Positions 52,227-61,133 of a stretch of 64,000 bases of DNA are shown one piece after another. Both the position numbers and the translations under genes were made by a program. Source of the DNA: Stenotrophomonas rhizophila (GTDB lineage Bacteria > Pseudomonadota > Gammaproteobacteria > Xanthomonadales > Xanthomonadaceae); assembly GCF_003651185.1 (NCBI RefSeq), contig NZ_RCDC01000006.1, positions 1 through 64,000 on the forward strand, in the 5' to 3' direction. Under the pieces are notes generated by a model that was given only the letters and a program-made list of their open reading frames with translations, did no database searches and was not told the origin of the DNA. Position 1 is the first letter of the stretch. Every line of letters starts with the position of its first letter.

Positions 52227-52604
52227 ATGAACCTGCCGCTGCACGTTGGATTGCTGGGAACGCTGGAGGCAGGGCTGATCGCGCTGTTGGTCGGGCTGCT
52301 GGTGTATGCGCTGTGGCATCGCCTGTGCCGCTGGGCAGGCTGGACCGACGGGCATGCGATCGGCTGGGCCTGCGTGATCGCGGTGGTGGCCTCGGCCGGC
52401 ATCGATGCGTGGAATCTCTTCTATATGGGCATGATGCGGCTGGAGTCGCCGCTGTATGCGCGGTTGTTCCTCGCCGGTATCCATGATCCGAACGAGCTGG
52501 GCTCGCGCGTGGTGCTCGAAGTGGCCGGTGCGATCGGCGGTGTGGCGCTGGGGTGGCTTTTGTTCAGCTCCCGCTCAGGCGAAAAAAACAGCAACACCGC
52601 GTGA
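52227..52604 (+). CDS. Small membrane protein of unknown function
   Basis: This 125-residue protein has three or four hydrophobic segments (LEAGLIALLVGLLVYALW, AIGWACVIAVVASAGI, VVLEVAGAIGGVALGWLLF). I recognise no family. It lies 43 bp after the dipeptidase gene and may be the last gene of that operon. No terminator is seen before the following gene-free 219 bp, which should hold the promoter of the EF-hand gene. Confidence 0.7.
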   Translation: MNLPLHVGLLGTLEAGLIALLVGLLVYALWHRLCRWAGWTDGHAIGWACVIAVVASAGIDAWNLFYMGMMRLESPLYARLFLAGIHDPNELGSRVVLEVAGAIGGVALGWLLFSSRSGEKNSNTA

Positions 52605-52823
52605 GATTGCGTTCGCATCCGGTTAAATGCCCGGCCAATGAATGGGCGTGTTACCAACTGCTCACCTGCGGCTAACCACTGCGGTAATGCACACGTTCGC
52701 GCAGGTGGTTAAGGCCGCGTGCGCAGCGCGGTCGAGGGGCAATATCGATTCACAAACGGGGTGGCAGTGTGGGGCCGTGCGGAAACAACAGGCCGCGCAA
52801 TACCTACCAAGGAGACCACCCCA

Positions 52824-53240
52824 ATGACTACTCGCATCCGCAAGCCCCTGATCGCCCTGATCGTCGCCGCAGGCAGTGTGCTGGCCATGCCGGCGATGGC
52901 CCAGTCGGCACAGCACAGTGCCGCGCAGGCGCAGAATCAGGCCGCCCAGGCACAGCAGGCGGCGGCGCAGGCCGGTGACGCAGCCGATACCGCGGCCAAT
53001 GCCGCTGCGCAGGCCTCCGCGCAGGCCAATGGTGGCGGTGGCCAGACGTGGGCCAGCGTCGATATCGACGGGAACGGCACCATCAGCAAGGCCGAGGCGC
53101 AGGTCAACGCGGGCCTTGCCCAGGTGTTCGACCAGGCCGATACCAACAAGGACGGCGAGCTCTCGCCGGATGAATACAAGGCGTATGTGGCCGCCCAGCA
53201 GGGCAAGGCCGCCGATAACGGCGCCCAGCAGAGCAAGTAA
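52824..53240 (+). CDS. Exported EF-hand protein with Ala/Gln-rich helix
   Basis: This 138-residue protein has a signal peptide (IALIVAAGSVLAMPAMAQ). A long Ala/Gln-rich stretch with repeated AQ steps (about residues 25-70), likely helical or coiled coil, precedes two canonical EF-hand loops: DIDGNGTISKAE and DTNKDGELSPDE. Each has the D-x-D/N-x-N/D-G pattern for calcium. The start ATG has AAGGAG upstream. Small exported EF-hand proteins may buffer calcium or act as sensors in the periplasm; the role is open. Confidence 0.8.
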   Translation: MTTRIRKPLIALIVAAGSVLAMPAMAQSAQHSAAQAQNQAAQAQQAAAQAGDAADTAANAAAQASAQANGGGGQTWASVDIDGNGTISKAEAQVNAGLAQVFDQADTNKDGELSPDEYKAYVAAQQGKAADNGAQQSK

Positions 53241-53271
53241 GGACCGGGGACACCGGTAGCGCAGTGAGGGG

Positions 53272-53302
53272 GAAAGGGCGGCTTCGGCCGCCCTTTCTTT
53301 TT
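53272..53302 (+). terminator. Intrinsic terminator of the EF-hand gene
   Basis: The stem GAAAGGGCGGC/GCCGCCCTTTC has a TTCG tetraloop, followed by TTTTT. Confidence 0.9.
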
Positions 53303-53349
53303 GCGCTGCCGGGGTGGGGCCGCTGGGCCGCTGTTGGTATCCTTGGCCG

Positions 53350-54102
53350 ATGATGACTTCCCTGCCCACGCCGCAAGGCGCTATCGGCCTGGTTGGTTTT
53401 GACGGTGATGACACGCTGTGGAAGAGCGAGGATTTCTACCGCAAGGCCGAGCAGGACTACCTGGATATCCTGTCGCGCTACATCGACGTGCATGACACGC
53501 AGACCGCGCGCCATCTGCTGGAAGTGCAGCAGCGCAACCTCGGCGTGTTCGGCTACGGCGTGAAGGGCATGACCCTGTCGATGGTGGAAGCCGCCATCGA
53601 GATCACCAACCAGACCATCAGCGCCCGCGACCTGCAGCAGATGCTGGACATCGGCCACGACACTCTGCGCCACCCGGTCGAGCTGATCGACGGTGTGCGT
53701 GAGTCGGTCACCGAGATCGCCCGCGATTACCCGGTCGTGCTGATCACCAAGGGCGACCTGTTCCATCAGGAGGCCAAGATCAAGGTGGCCAACCTGCGCG
53801 ACCTGTTCCCGCGCATCGAGATCGTCTCCGAGAAAGACCCGGAAACCTATGCCCGCGTGCTGGAGGAGTTCGATCTGCCGATCAAGCGCTTCGTGATGGT
53901 CGGCAATTCGCTGCGCTCGGACATCGAGCCGGTGGTCACCCTCGGCGGCTGGGGCATCCACACTCCCTACGCGGTGACCTGGGCGCACGAAACCCAGCAC
54001 GGCGTGGCCGACGACGAACCGCGCATGGTCGATGCACCGACCGCCTTCGACTGGCCGCAGGCGCTGCGGACCATCGAAGCCAAGGCCGCACAGGCCGGAT
54101 GA
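53350..54102 (+). CDS. HAD family hydrolase
   Basis: This 250-residue cytoplasmic phosphatase-type protein has HAD motif I in VGFDGDDTLWKSE (Asp nucleophile and acid/base Asp), motif II in VVLITKGD, and motifs III/IV in MVGNSLRSDIEPV. The cap is helical, between residues about 25 and 120. The start is the first of two adjacent ATGs; the frame is open 36 bp upstream. The stop overlaps the next gene by 4 bp (ATGA). The substrate is not known. Confidence 0.9.
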   Translation: MMTSLPTPQGAIGLVGFDGDDTLWKSEDFYRKAEQDYLDILSRYIDVHDTQTARHLLEVQQRNLGVFGYGVKGMTLSMVEAAIEITNQTISARDLQQMLDIGHDTLRHPVELIDGVRESVTEIARDYPVVLITKGDLFHQEAKIKVANLRDLFPRIEIVSEKDPETYARVLEEFDLPIKRFVMVGNSLRSDIEPVVTLGGWGIHTPYAVTWAHETQHGVADDEPRMVDAPTAFDWPQALRTIEAKAAQAG

Positions 54103-54644
54103 TGCGCGCCGGCCTGCTCGCGCTGCTGCTGATGCTGCCCTGGGCAGCCGTGGCCGAGCAGACCCCGGAGAAGTCCGCCGCCTACGTGGTGGACACCGGC
54201 GATGCCTGGGTGGACACCCAGCTGAAGGACATCAACCACTACGCCGAGCGCTACCCGGACAGCTTTCTGGATGAAGTCTCGCGCTATGCCGGCGTCTCGC
54301 GTGGCTACATCGCCGCGCTGATGCACACCCACGGCTGGCAGGCCGGCGACATCTGCTTCGCCTGTTTCTGGGCGCATGTGATCGAACGTTCCTGCCGCGA
54401 AAGCGTGCAGACGTGGTCGCGTACGGTACCGGAGGAGGGCGAGGCCAAACGCTGGGAAGCGGTGGTGGCCCAGCTGCCGGTCACGCCGACCAACCTGCAC
54501 TGGCGCGCCTTGCGCCACGCCATCGTGGCCAGCCACGACCACTGGGACCGCCCGGTGAAGCTGGACGCGACGCTGCAGCGCCAGCTGGGGAACCGCGAGC
54601 AGCGCCAGCGCACGGCGAGCAGTCCCACGCCACCTGCGCGCTGA
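54099..54644 (+). CDS. Exported hypothetical protein with Cys cluster
   Basis: This 181-residue protein has a signal peptide (MMRAGLLALLLMLPWAAVA). The mature part is helical with a Cys/His-rich stretch (HTHGWQAGDICFACFWAHVI, then RSCRES). I recognise no family. Its ATG overlaps the HAD stop codon, so it is translationally coupled to that gene. The C-terminus is polar and low in complexity. Confidence 0.75.
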   Translation: MMRAGLLALLLMLPWAAVAEQTPEKSAAYVVDTGDAWVDTQLKDINHYAERYPDSFLDEVSRYAGVSRGYIAALMHTHGWQAGDICFACFWAHVIERSCRESVQTWSRTVPEEGEAKRWEAVVAQLPVTPTNLHWRALRHAIVASHDHWDRPVKLDATLQRQLGNREQRQRTASSPTPPAR

Positions 54645-54739
54645 GGGACTTCTTTGCTGCTGTGCAGATCGCGGTAACCCCCGCGCTCGGCGACAATGCG
54701 CGATTGCTGCCCCCCTCGTGATCCGTTGCCGAGTACGTA

Positions 54740-56107
54740 ATGAGCGCCGACTGTTTCGTTTCACCCGACGATATCCGCAGCCTGTTCGCCCAGGCGATGT
54801 CCACCATGTACCGCACCGAGGTGCCGCTGTACGGCACCCTCGTCGACCTGGTGGCCGAGATCAACGACGCCGTGCTGACCGCCACTCCGGCGCTGGCCGA
54901 GCAGTTGGACCGCACCGATGAACGCGCCCGGCTGGACCACGAACGCCATGGTGCGATCCGGGTCGGCACGGCGGAAGAACTGGCCACGCTGGGCCGCCTG
55001 TTCGCGCTGATGGGCATGTACCCGATCGGCTACTACGACCTCTCGGTGGCCGGCGTGCCGGTGCATTCCACCGCCTTCCGCCCGCGCACCGCGCAGGCGC
55101 TGGCGCGCAATCCGTTCCGCGTGTTCACCTCGCTGCTGCGGCTGGAGCTGATCGAGAACGCCGCGCTGCGCGAGCAGTCCGCTGCCATTCTTGCCCAGCG
55201 CCGGATCTTCACCGACACCGCGCTGGCCCTGATCGCGCAGGCCGAACGCGAGGGTGGCCTCGACGAGGCCGATGCGCGCCGCTTCGTCATCGAAGCACTG
55301 GAGACCTTCCGTTGGCATGGCGACGCCACGGTGTCACTGGATACCTATCACGCGCTGCATGACGCGCACCGGCTGATCGCCGATGTGGTCAGCTTCCGCG
55401 GCCCGCACATCAATCACCTGACCCCGCGCACGCTGGACATCGACGCTGCGCAGGACGGCATGCTGGCCCGTGGCATCGACGCCAAGGCCGTGATCGAAGG
55501 TCCGCCACCGCGCCGCTGCCCGATCCTGCTGCGCCAGACCAGCTTCAAGGCGCTGGAAGAAACCGTGCACTTCCCCTCGGGGGAGGCAGCGGACGCCGGC
55601 ACGCATACCGCGCGTTTCGGTGAGATCGAACAGCGCGGCCTCGCCCTGACGCCCAAAGGGCGCGCGCTATACGACCAGCTGCTTGCGCAGGCGCGAGACA
55701 GTGGGGGTGCCGGCAGCACCGGCCAGGATTACCCGACGCGTCTGGCCGCGGCCTTCACCGCCTTTCCGGATGACCACGACACCCTGCGCCGCGAGGTCTT
55801 GGGGTACTACCGCTACGCGCTGACCGACGCCGGTCGCGCCAACCCGGGTGCGGTGGGTGATCTGCCGGCCGAAGCGCTGATTGCCGCCGGGCTGGCCAGT
55901 GCCGATCCGATCGTCTACGAGGATTTCCTGCCGGTCAGCGCCGCGGGCATCTTCCAGTCCAATCTCGGCGGCGACGAACAGCGCGCCTACGCCGCACATG
56001 CCAACCGCGATGCCTTCGAGCAGGCGCTGGGCATGACGGTGGAGGACGAGTTCGCGATCTACGCGCGGCTGCAGGCCGAATCGCTGGCAAGCCTGCGGGG
56101 CGGCTGA
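54740..56107 (+). CDS. VOC-like 2-oxoadipate dioxygenase/decarboxylase (DUF1338)
   Basis: This 455-residue protein matches the DUF1338 family, whose studied members (HglS/YdcJ type) convert 2-oxoadipate to 2-hydroxyglutarate with iron in lysine breakdown. Visible traits are the N-terminal helix MSTMYRTEVPLYGTLV, the metal-site His in FRGPHINHLTPRTLD, and the metal Glu in RFGEIEQRGLALTPKG. It is complete and normal in size. No other lysine-catabolism gene is in the window. A SMAG copy follows 8 bp past the stop. Confidence 0.9.
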   Translation: MSADCFVSPDDIRSLFAQAMSTMYRTEVPLYGTLVDLVAEINDAVLTATPALAEQLDRTDERARLDHERHGAIRVGTAEELATLGRLFALMGMYPIGYYDLSVAGVPVHSTAFRPRTAQALARNPFRVFTSLLRLELIENAALREQSAAILAQRRIFTDTALALIAQAEREGGLDEADARRFVIEALETFRWHGDATVSLDTYHALHDAHRLIADVVSFRGPHINHLTPRTLDIDAAQDGMLARGIDAKAVIEGPPPRRCPILLRQTSFKALEETVHFPSGEAADAGTHTARFGEIEQRGLALTPKGRALYDQLLAQARDSGGAGSTGQDYPTRLAAAFTAFPDDHDTLRREVLGYYRYALTDAGRANPGAVGDLPAEALIAAGLASADPIVYEDFLPVSAAGIFQSNLGGDEQRAYAAHANRDAFEQALGMTVEDEFAIYARLQAESLASLRGG

Positions 56108-56114
56108 CGGAAGG

Positions 56115-56182
56115 AGCCGGCCAGCGGCCGGCACTACCCGGAAACAGAACGTCCCGGCAGGTACCGACCGTCGGTCGGTACC
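56115..56182. repeat. SMAG repeat plus adjacent palindrome
   Basis: An inverted SMAG copy (56115-56137) is followed by a perfect palindrome GGTACCGACC/GGTCGGTACC (56160-56182). The latter core resembles the GTAG-type repeat at 49835. They lie between convergent genes. Confidence 0.75.
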
Positions 56183-56190
56183 GTGCATCC

Positions 56191-57705
56191 TCAGGCTTTC
56201 ATCGTTCCGGTATCCAGCCACCGCTGGTGCCACGACAGCGCTTCGGGCAGCAGATGCGGGGTGTGCTTGCCATAGCTCTCGCGGCTGGCGCGGTCGAAGT
56301 AATCGTTCAACTGATCGCGGAAATCCGGATGCGCGCAGTTGTCGATCACCACCCGCGCGCGCTTGCGCGGGGTCAGCCCGCGCAGATCGGCTAGGCCCTG
56401 TTCGGTGACGATCACCGACACATCGTGTTCGGTGTGATCCACGTGGCTGACCATCGGCACGATCGCCGAGATGCTGCCGTTCTTCGCCGTCGAAGGACTC
56501 AGGAACGCGGACAGGAAGCCGTTGCGCGCGAAGTCACCCGAGCCGCCGATGCCGTTCATGATCCGGCTGCCCATCACGTGGGTCGAGTTGACGTTGCCGT
56601 ACAGGTCGGCCTCGATCATGCCGTTCATGCCGATGCAGCCCAGGCGGCGCACCAGCTCCGGATGGTTCGAGATCTCCTGCGTGCGCATGATGATGCGCTC
56701 GCGGTAGAAATCGATGTGTTCCTTGAAGGTCTCGTTCGCCTGCGGGCTCAGCGCGAAGCCGGTGCACGAGGCGTAACTCAGCACGCCATCGCGCAGCAGA
56801 TCGAGCATGCCGTCCTGGATCACCTCGGTGAACGCGCTCAGATCGCGGAAGCCGCTCTTGGCCAGCCCGGCCAGCACCGCGTTGGGGATGTTGCCCACGC
56901 CGCTCTGCAGCGGCAGCAGATTGGCCGGCAGGCGGCCCTTGGCCACTTCGTGCTTGAGGAATTCGATCAGGTATTGCGCGATCTGCTCGCTGGTGGTGTC
57001 GATCGGGCTGAACGGACTGTTGCGGTCCGGGCCGTTGGTACGCACCACGGCGACGATCTTGTCCGGGTCGCAGCGCAGCGCGGTCTCACCGATGCGGTCG
57101 TTGGCGTGCACCAGCGGGATCGGCTTGCGGTGCGGCGGCAGCGCGGTGCCGTAGTAGATGTCATGCATGCCGTCCACGCCGGCCGGCTGCCATTCGTTGA
57201 CCTCGACGATCACCTTCTTGGCCAGGTCCAGCCAGGTCTTGTTGTTGCCGACCGAGGTGGAGGGCACCAGCGAGCCGTCCTCGCGGATCGCCGAGACCTC
57301 GATCACCGCAGTATCGATATCGCCATAGAAGCCGAACCACACGTGCTGGGCGACATGGCTGAGGTGGATATCGATGTAATCCAGCTTGCCCTCGTTGATG
57401 CGGTTGCGCGCATCCGGGTCGCTCTGGAAGGGCATGCGCATCGCGATGCCATCGGCCTTGGCCAGCGCGCCATCCAGCTCCGGCGCGGTCGAGGCGCCGG
57501 TCATCAGGCTGATCTGGAAGGGCAGGCCCTGGGCGTGCACCGCTTCGATGCGCTGCGCCAGCGCGACCGGCACCGCCTTGGGATAACCTGAACCGGTAAA
57601 GCCGCTCATGGCGACGGTTTCACCCGGCTGGATCAGGGCGGCGGCGGCTTCAGCGGAGACAACGCGGTCACGCAGACGCGCGTTTGCAATGCGATCGACA
57701 GACAT
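56191..57705 (-). CDS. Acetyl-CoA hydrolase/transferase family; succinyl-CoA:acetate CoA-transferase
   Basis: This 504-residue CoA-transferase has the family regions VAMSGFTGSGYPKAVP near the N-terminus, SGVGNIPNAVLAGL in the centre and NSTHVMGSRIMNGIGGSGD in the C-terminal domain. Length and motifs fit bacterial succinyl-CoA:acetate CoA-transferases, which turn acetate and succinyl-CoA into acetyl-CoA and succinate, bypassing succinyl-CoA synthetase. Start (MSVDRIANARLRDRV) was set by homologue-like beginning; the frame is open upstream. A hairpin lies in its leader at 57725. Confidence 0.9.
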   Translation of the reverse strand: MSVDRIANARLRDRVVSAEAAAALIQPGETVAMSGFTGSGYPKAVPVALAQRIEAVHAQGLPFQISLMTGASTAPELDGALAKADGIAMRMPFQSDPDARNRINEGKLDYIDIHLSHVAQHVWFGFYGDIDTAVIEVSAIREDGSLVPSTSVGNNKTWLDLAKKVIVEVNEWQPAGVDGMHDIYYGTALPPHRKPIPLVHANDRIGETALRCDPDKIVAVVRTNGPDRNSPFSPIDTTSEQIAQYLIEFLKHEVAKGRLPANLLPLQSGVGNIPNAVLAGLAKSGFRDLSAFTEVIQDGMLDLLRDGVLSYASCTGFALSPQANETFKEHIDFYRERIIMRTQEISNHPELVRRLGCIGMNGMIEADLYGNVNSTHVMGSRIMNGIGGSGDFARNGFLSAFLSPSTAKNGSISAIVPMVSHVDHTEHDVSVIVTEQGLADLRGLTPRKRARVVIDNCAHPDFRDQLNDYFDRASRESYGKHTPHLLPEALSWHQRWLDTGTMKA

Positions 57706-57724
57706 GACGACAACGTTTTTGGGG

Positions 57725-57746
57725 GGATCGCCATTATCGGCGATCC
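57725..57746 (-). promoter_or_regulatory. Perfect palindrome in the CoA-transferase leader
   Basis: GGATCGCC pairs with GGCGATCC across a six-base loop, 20 bp before the start codon. It could be a regulator site or an mRNA stem near the ribosome site. Confidence 0.45.
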
Positions 57747-57917
57747 ATGCAGCGGGAGGGGTTCTACCTTGGTGGGATGGCGTTTTCACATCGGCGCCTC
57801 CCTGTTCAGGTTTGCCGCCTACTTCTGTACCCGCAAGTATTGTTTTGCAGTGCAGCGTGCAAGTTCGTCGCCGACCCTAGAAGATCGACCTGCATCCCGA
57901 CGTGGGGGAGGGAGCAG

Positions 57918-57952
57918 AGCCCGCTGGCAGTTCGCTGCAAGCGGGCTTTTTT
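57918..57952 (+). terminator. Orphan plus-strand terminator; end of a possible small RNA
   Basis: AGCCCGCT...AGCGGGCT with an inner CAG/CTG and TTCG loop is followed by six T residues. No plus-strand gene ends here: the CoA-transferase reads the other way and glnE begins 130 bp later. So an independent plus-strand transcript probably ends here, starting somewhere in 57750-57890. I found no clear promoter and no known RNA family. Confidence 0.6.
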
Positions 57953-58085
57953 ATGCTCGCCGTTCGGGCAAAGGCACGCCGCTCCGCTCCGCCCGATGCC
58001 TCGCTACGCGTCCGTTGGTTCCCGCGCGTCACCGGCATGGCGCCTGGCCGGGAAACACCACGCCGCGATGCCACATAATCCCCTC

Positions 58086-60926
58086 ATGCCGATTTCCGAC
58101 CTCGCCGCGCCCGCGCGCGTCCCCGACGCCCTTGTTCCCCTGGTTGATCGCGCCCTGGCGCGTCTGGCCCTGTCGCTGACCGATGGCGGCCACTGGCCGC
58201 CTCCGGCACCCGTACTGGCGACCCTGCACGCGCTGGCCGTCACCAGCGATTTCGCCATCGACACCCTGTGCCGCCAGCCGGCGCTGTTGTCGCATCTCAC
58301 CCAGGAAGGCTGCCCACCGCTGCCCCTGCCGGAACTGGACCCGCTGCAGCCCAGCGAATGGCAGCAGCGCCTGCGCCGCTACCGCACCGCCGCCTCCACC
58401 CGCCTGATCTGGCGCGACCTGACCGGGCAGGATGACGTGCCTGCCACGCTTGCCGGTGCCACCCGCCTGGCGGAGGAGTGCCTGCAGCTCGCGCTCTCCG
58501 CGCTGGAGCAGGAATTCACCGGCCGCCATGGCGTGGTCCGTGCGGCGGACGGCAGCGCGCAGCAGCTGGTCGTGTTCGGGCTGGGCAAGTTGGGCGGTGG
58601 GGAACTCAATTTCAGTTCGGACGTGGATCTGGTCTACGCCTACCCGCAGGGCGGCGAATCCGATGGCGCGCGCCCGCTCGCCGCCGAGGAATACTTCGCA
58701 CGCCTTGGCCAGCGCCTCGCGCGGTTGCTCGATGACACCACCGTGGATGGCTTCAGCCACCGCGTCGATCTGCGCCTGCGCCCCTTCGGCAATGCCGGGC
58801 GCGTGGCGCTGTCGTTCGCCGGCATGGACCAGTACTTCCAGCGCGAAGGCCGTGACTGGGAGCGCTATGCCTGGCTGAAGGCGCGTGCCGTCGCCGGGGA
58901 TATCGCCGCCGGCGAAGCGTGGCTGCAGACCCTGCGCCCGTTCGTCTACCGCCGCTATCTGGATTTCACCGCGCTCGATGGCCTGCGCGAAATGAAGGCC
59001 GCGATCACCGCCGAGGTCTCGCGCCGCGAGATGCACGATGACATCAAGCGCGGCCCCGGCGGCATCCGCGAAATCGAGTTCCTCGCGCAGGCGCTGCAGC
59101 TGATCCGCGGGGGCCGCGAAGCGCCGCTGCGCGAGCGTCGCCTGCTGCATGCGCTGCCCGCGCTGGTCGCCGCCGGCCAGATGGCCGAACAGGACGGCGC
59201 CGACCTGCTGCATGCCTACGGTTTCCTGCGTCGCCTGGAAAACCGCCTGCAGATGCTGCGCGATGCACAGACGCATGCACTGCCCACCGACACCACTGAC
59301 CGCCTGCGCATCGCCAGCGGACTCGGTTACGACGACTGGGACGCGCTGGTTGCCGCGCTGGATGTGCAGCGCGAGCGCGTCAGCACCGAGTTCGCCGCGC
59401 TGCTCGCACCGCGCCGGGGCCAGGCCGCGCCGGATGCACTGGCCAGCTACTGGCGTGGCCTGCCCGACAACGGCAGCGCCGAGGTGCTGGCCGAGGCCGG
59501 CTTCTTCGATGCCGGCAGCGCCGATCAATCCCTGCGCGACTTCGCGCAGAGCTCCGGGGTGAAGTCCTTGTCCGATGCCGCGCGTGCGCGCCTGGACCGC
59601 GTGCTGCCGGCGCTGCTGCACGCCGCCACGCGCTCACCGCAGCCGGATGCCGCGCTCAAGCGCGTACTCGGCCTGCTGCAGGCGGTCCTGCGCCGGACCA
59701 GTTATCTCGCCCTGCTCGACGAACAGCCCAGCGCATTGGCGCGCCTGGTCGATGTACTTGCACGCAGCGCATTGCTGGCCGAGCGCCTGGCGGCGTATCC
59801 GCTGCTGCTCGATGAACTGCTGGACGTGCGCGTCTCCGGCCCGATGCCGGACGCCGCGGGCATGCAGGCCGAGTGCGCTGTCGCGCTGACCATCGATGAT
59901 CCCGAAGCCGCGCTGCGGCTGCTCAACGAGATCCGGCTGGCGCTGAGCTTCCGCATGGCGATGGCCACGCTGGATGGTCGCCAGCGCGCCGTCGACACCA
60001 CCCGGCAACTGGCCGAACTCGCGCAGGCGGTGGTCGTCACGGTACTCGCGCTGGTGCAGGCCGACATGCAGCGCCAGCACGGTGGCATTCCCGGCGGGCG
60101 TTTCGCCATCATCGGCTACGGCAGTCTGGGCGGGTTGGAGCTGGGCTTCGGCTCGGATCTGGATCTGGTCTTCCTGCACGATCACCCGGCCGATCAGGAC
60201 AGCAGCGACGGTCCACGCCCGCTGGACCCCGGCCGCTGGTATGCGCGCCTGGCGCAGAAGGTGATGGCGATGCTCGGCGCGGTCACCGCCGCCGGCCGCC
60301 TGTACGACATCGACGTGCGGCTGCGCCCGGATGGCGGCAAAGGCGCGCTGGTGTCCTCGCTGGCCAGCTATACCGAATACCAGCGCGAACGCGCCTGGAC
60401 CTGGGAGCACCAGGCACTGGTGCGTGCCCGTGCCATCGCCGGCGATGACTCGCTGTTGGCCGACTTCGAACGGGTGCGCGCGCAGACGCTGGCGCGCCCG
60501 CGCGACAACACCGTGCTCTACACCGATGTGCTGAAGATGCGGGCGCGCATGCGTGCCGAACTGGACCGCAGCGATGCCGCACGGCTCGATCTCAAGCAGG
60601 GCGCAGGTGGCATTGTCGATCTCGAATTCCTGCTGCAGACCGGCGTGCTCGACAGCGCCGGCACACATCCGCAGGCGGTGCTGCCGCGGGATACCCCCAG
60701 CCTGATCGATGTACTCGCCGACATCGCCTGGCTGCCCGGCGGCACCCGCGATGGTCTGCACGAGGCGCACGCAGCGCTGCTGGATGTGGGCCTGGCCTGC
60801 ACGCTGGACCGCCGCCCGCGCCTGGCGCCACCGACCCCTGCATTGGAGGCGGCGCGCGCGATGATCACCGCCGCAAGCGATGCGGCGGGGTTGCCGTTCC
60901 AACAACGGATCGATGTCGTCAGCTGA
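58086..60926 (+). CDS. glnE: Glutamine synthetase adenylyltransferase / adenylyl-removing enzyme
   Basis: This 946-residue bifunctional enzyme adds AMP to and removes it from glutamine synthetase according to nitrogen state. Both nucleotidyltransferase domains are intact: the removase motif [18 protein letters not shown] (around residue 163) and the transferase motif [18 protein letters not shown] (around 676). Arg/Glu-rich helical segments such as [12 protein letters not shown] and [14 protein letters not shown] follow each. The frame is open 339 bp further upstream without protein-like features. ATG at 58086 chosen; ATG at 58068 is possible. Confidence 0.96.
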   Translation: MPISDLAAPARVPDALVPLVDRALARLALSLTDGGHWPPPAPVLATLHALAVTSDFAIDTLCRQPALLSHLTQEGCPPLPLPELDPLQPSEWQQRLRRYRTAASTRLIWRDLTGQDDVPATLAGATRLAEECLQLALSALEQEFTGRHGVVRAADGSAQQLVVFGLGKLGGGELNFSSDVDLVYAYPQGGESDGARPLAAEEYFARLGQRLARLLDDTTVDGFSHRVDLRLRPFGNAGRVALSFAGMDQYFQREGRDWERYAWLKARAVAGDIAAGEAWLQTLRPFVYRRYLDFTALDGLREMKAAITAEVSRREMHDDIKRGPGGIREIEFLAQALQLIRGGREAPLRERRLLHALPALVAAGQMAEQDGADLLHAYGFLRRLENRLQMLRDAQTHALPTDTTDRLRIASGLGYDDWDALVAALDVQRERVSTEFAALLAPRRGQAAPDALASYWRGLPDNGSAEVLAEAGFFDAGSADQSLRDFAQSSGVKSLSDAARARLDRVLPALLHAATRSPQPDAALKRVLGLLQAVLRRTSYLALLDEQPSALARLVDVLARSALLAERLAAYPLLLDELLDVRVSGPMPDAAGMQAECAVALTIDDPEAALRLLNEIRLALSFRMAMATLDGRQRAVDTTRQLAELAQAVVVTVLALVQADMQRQHGGIPGGRFAIIGYGSLGGLELGFGSDLDLVFLHDHPADQDSSDGPRPLDPGRWYARLAQKVMAMLGAVTAAGRLYDIDVRLRPDGGKGALVSSLASYTEYQRERAWTWEHQALVRARAIAGDDSLLADFERVRAQTLARPRDNTVLYTDVLKMRARMRAELDRSDAARLDLKQGAGGIVDLEFLLQTGVLDSAGTHPQAVLPRDTPSLIDVLADIAWLPGGTRDGLHEAHAALLDVGLACTLDRRPRLAPPTPALEAARAMITAASDAAGLPFQQRIDVVS

Positions 60927-60969
60927 CGGCGGTTTGCACCGTCATCGACCTCGCACCGCTCTGGCACCG

Positions 60970-61031
60970 GTAGTGCCGGCCGCTGGCCGGCTCCCATGAA
61001 CTCTGCTGAGCCGGCCAGCGGCCGGCACTAC
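60970..61031. repeat. SMAG repeat dimer
   Basis: Inverted GTAG-headed copies at 60970-60991 and 61010-61031 with an 18-bp loop, same core as at 6377. They follow glnE. Confidence 0.85.
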
Positions 61032-61036
61032 CCATC

Positions 61037-61121
61037 GTGATGCCCGACCGATAGCGATACCCGGCCGAGAGCGATGCCCGACCCAGGGTGATACCCGACC
61101 GCCAGCGCTACACCGGACGAT
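61037..61121 (+). repeat. Five degenerate 17-bp tandem repeats
   Basis: Successive 17-bp units at 61037, 61054, 61071, 61088 and 61105 follow the pattern G-Y-G-A-T-R-C-C-C-G-A-C-C-G-N-N-A; the last unit is the most diverged. They begin six bases after the SMAG dimer and end 13 bp before the stop codon of the convergent transporter gene. Confidence 0.75.
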
Positions 61122-61133
61122 CGGCGCCCGATG

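Noticed and set aside
57750-57952. 6S RNA
   Set aside because: The characteristic long closing stem and central bubble could not be formed from this sequence.
57747-58085. N-terminal extension of glnE
   Set aside because: The added residues cross the orphan terminator and have no protein-like pattern; the conserved part starts after 58086.
61037-61121. CRISPR array
   Set aside because: Units are directly adjacent with no unique spacers, only 17 bp, and degenerate.
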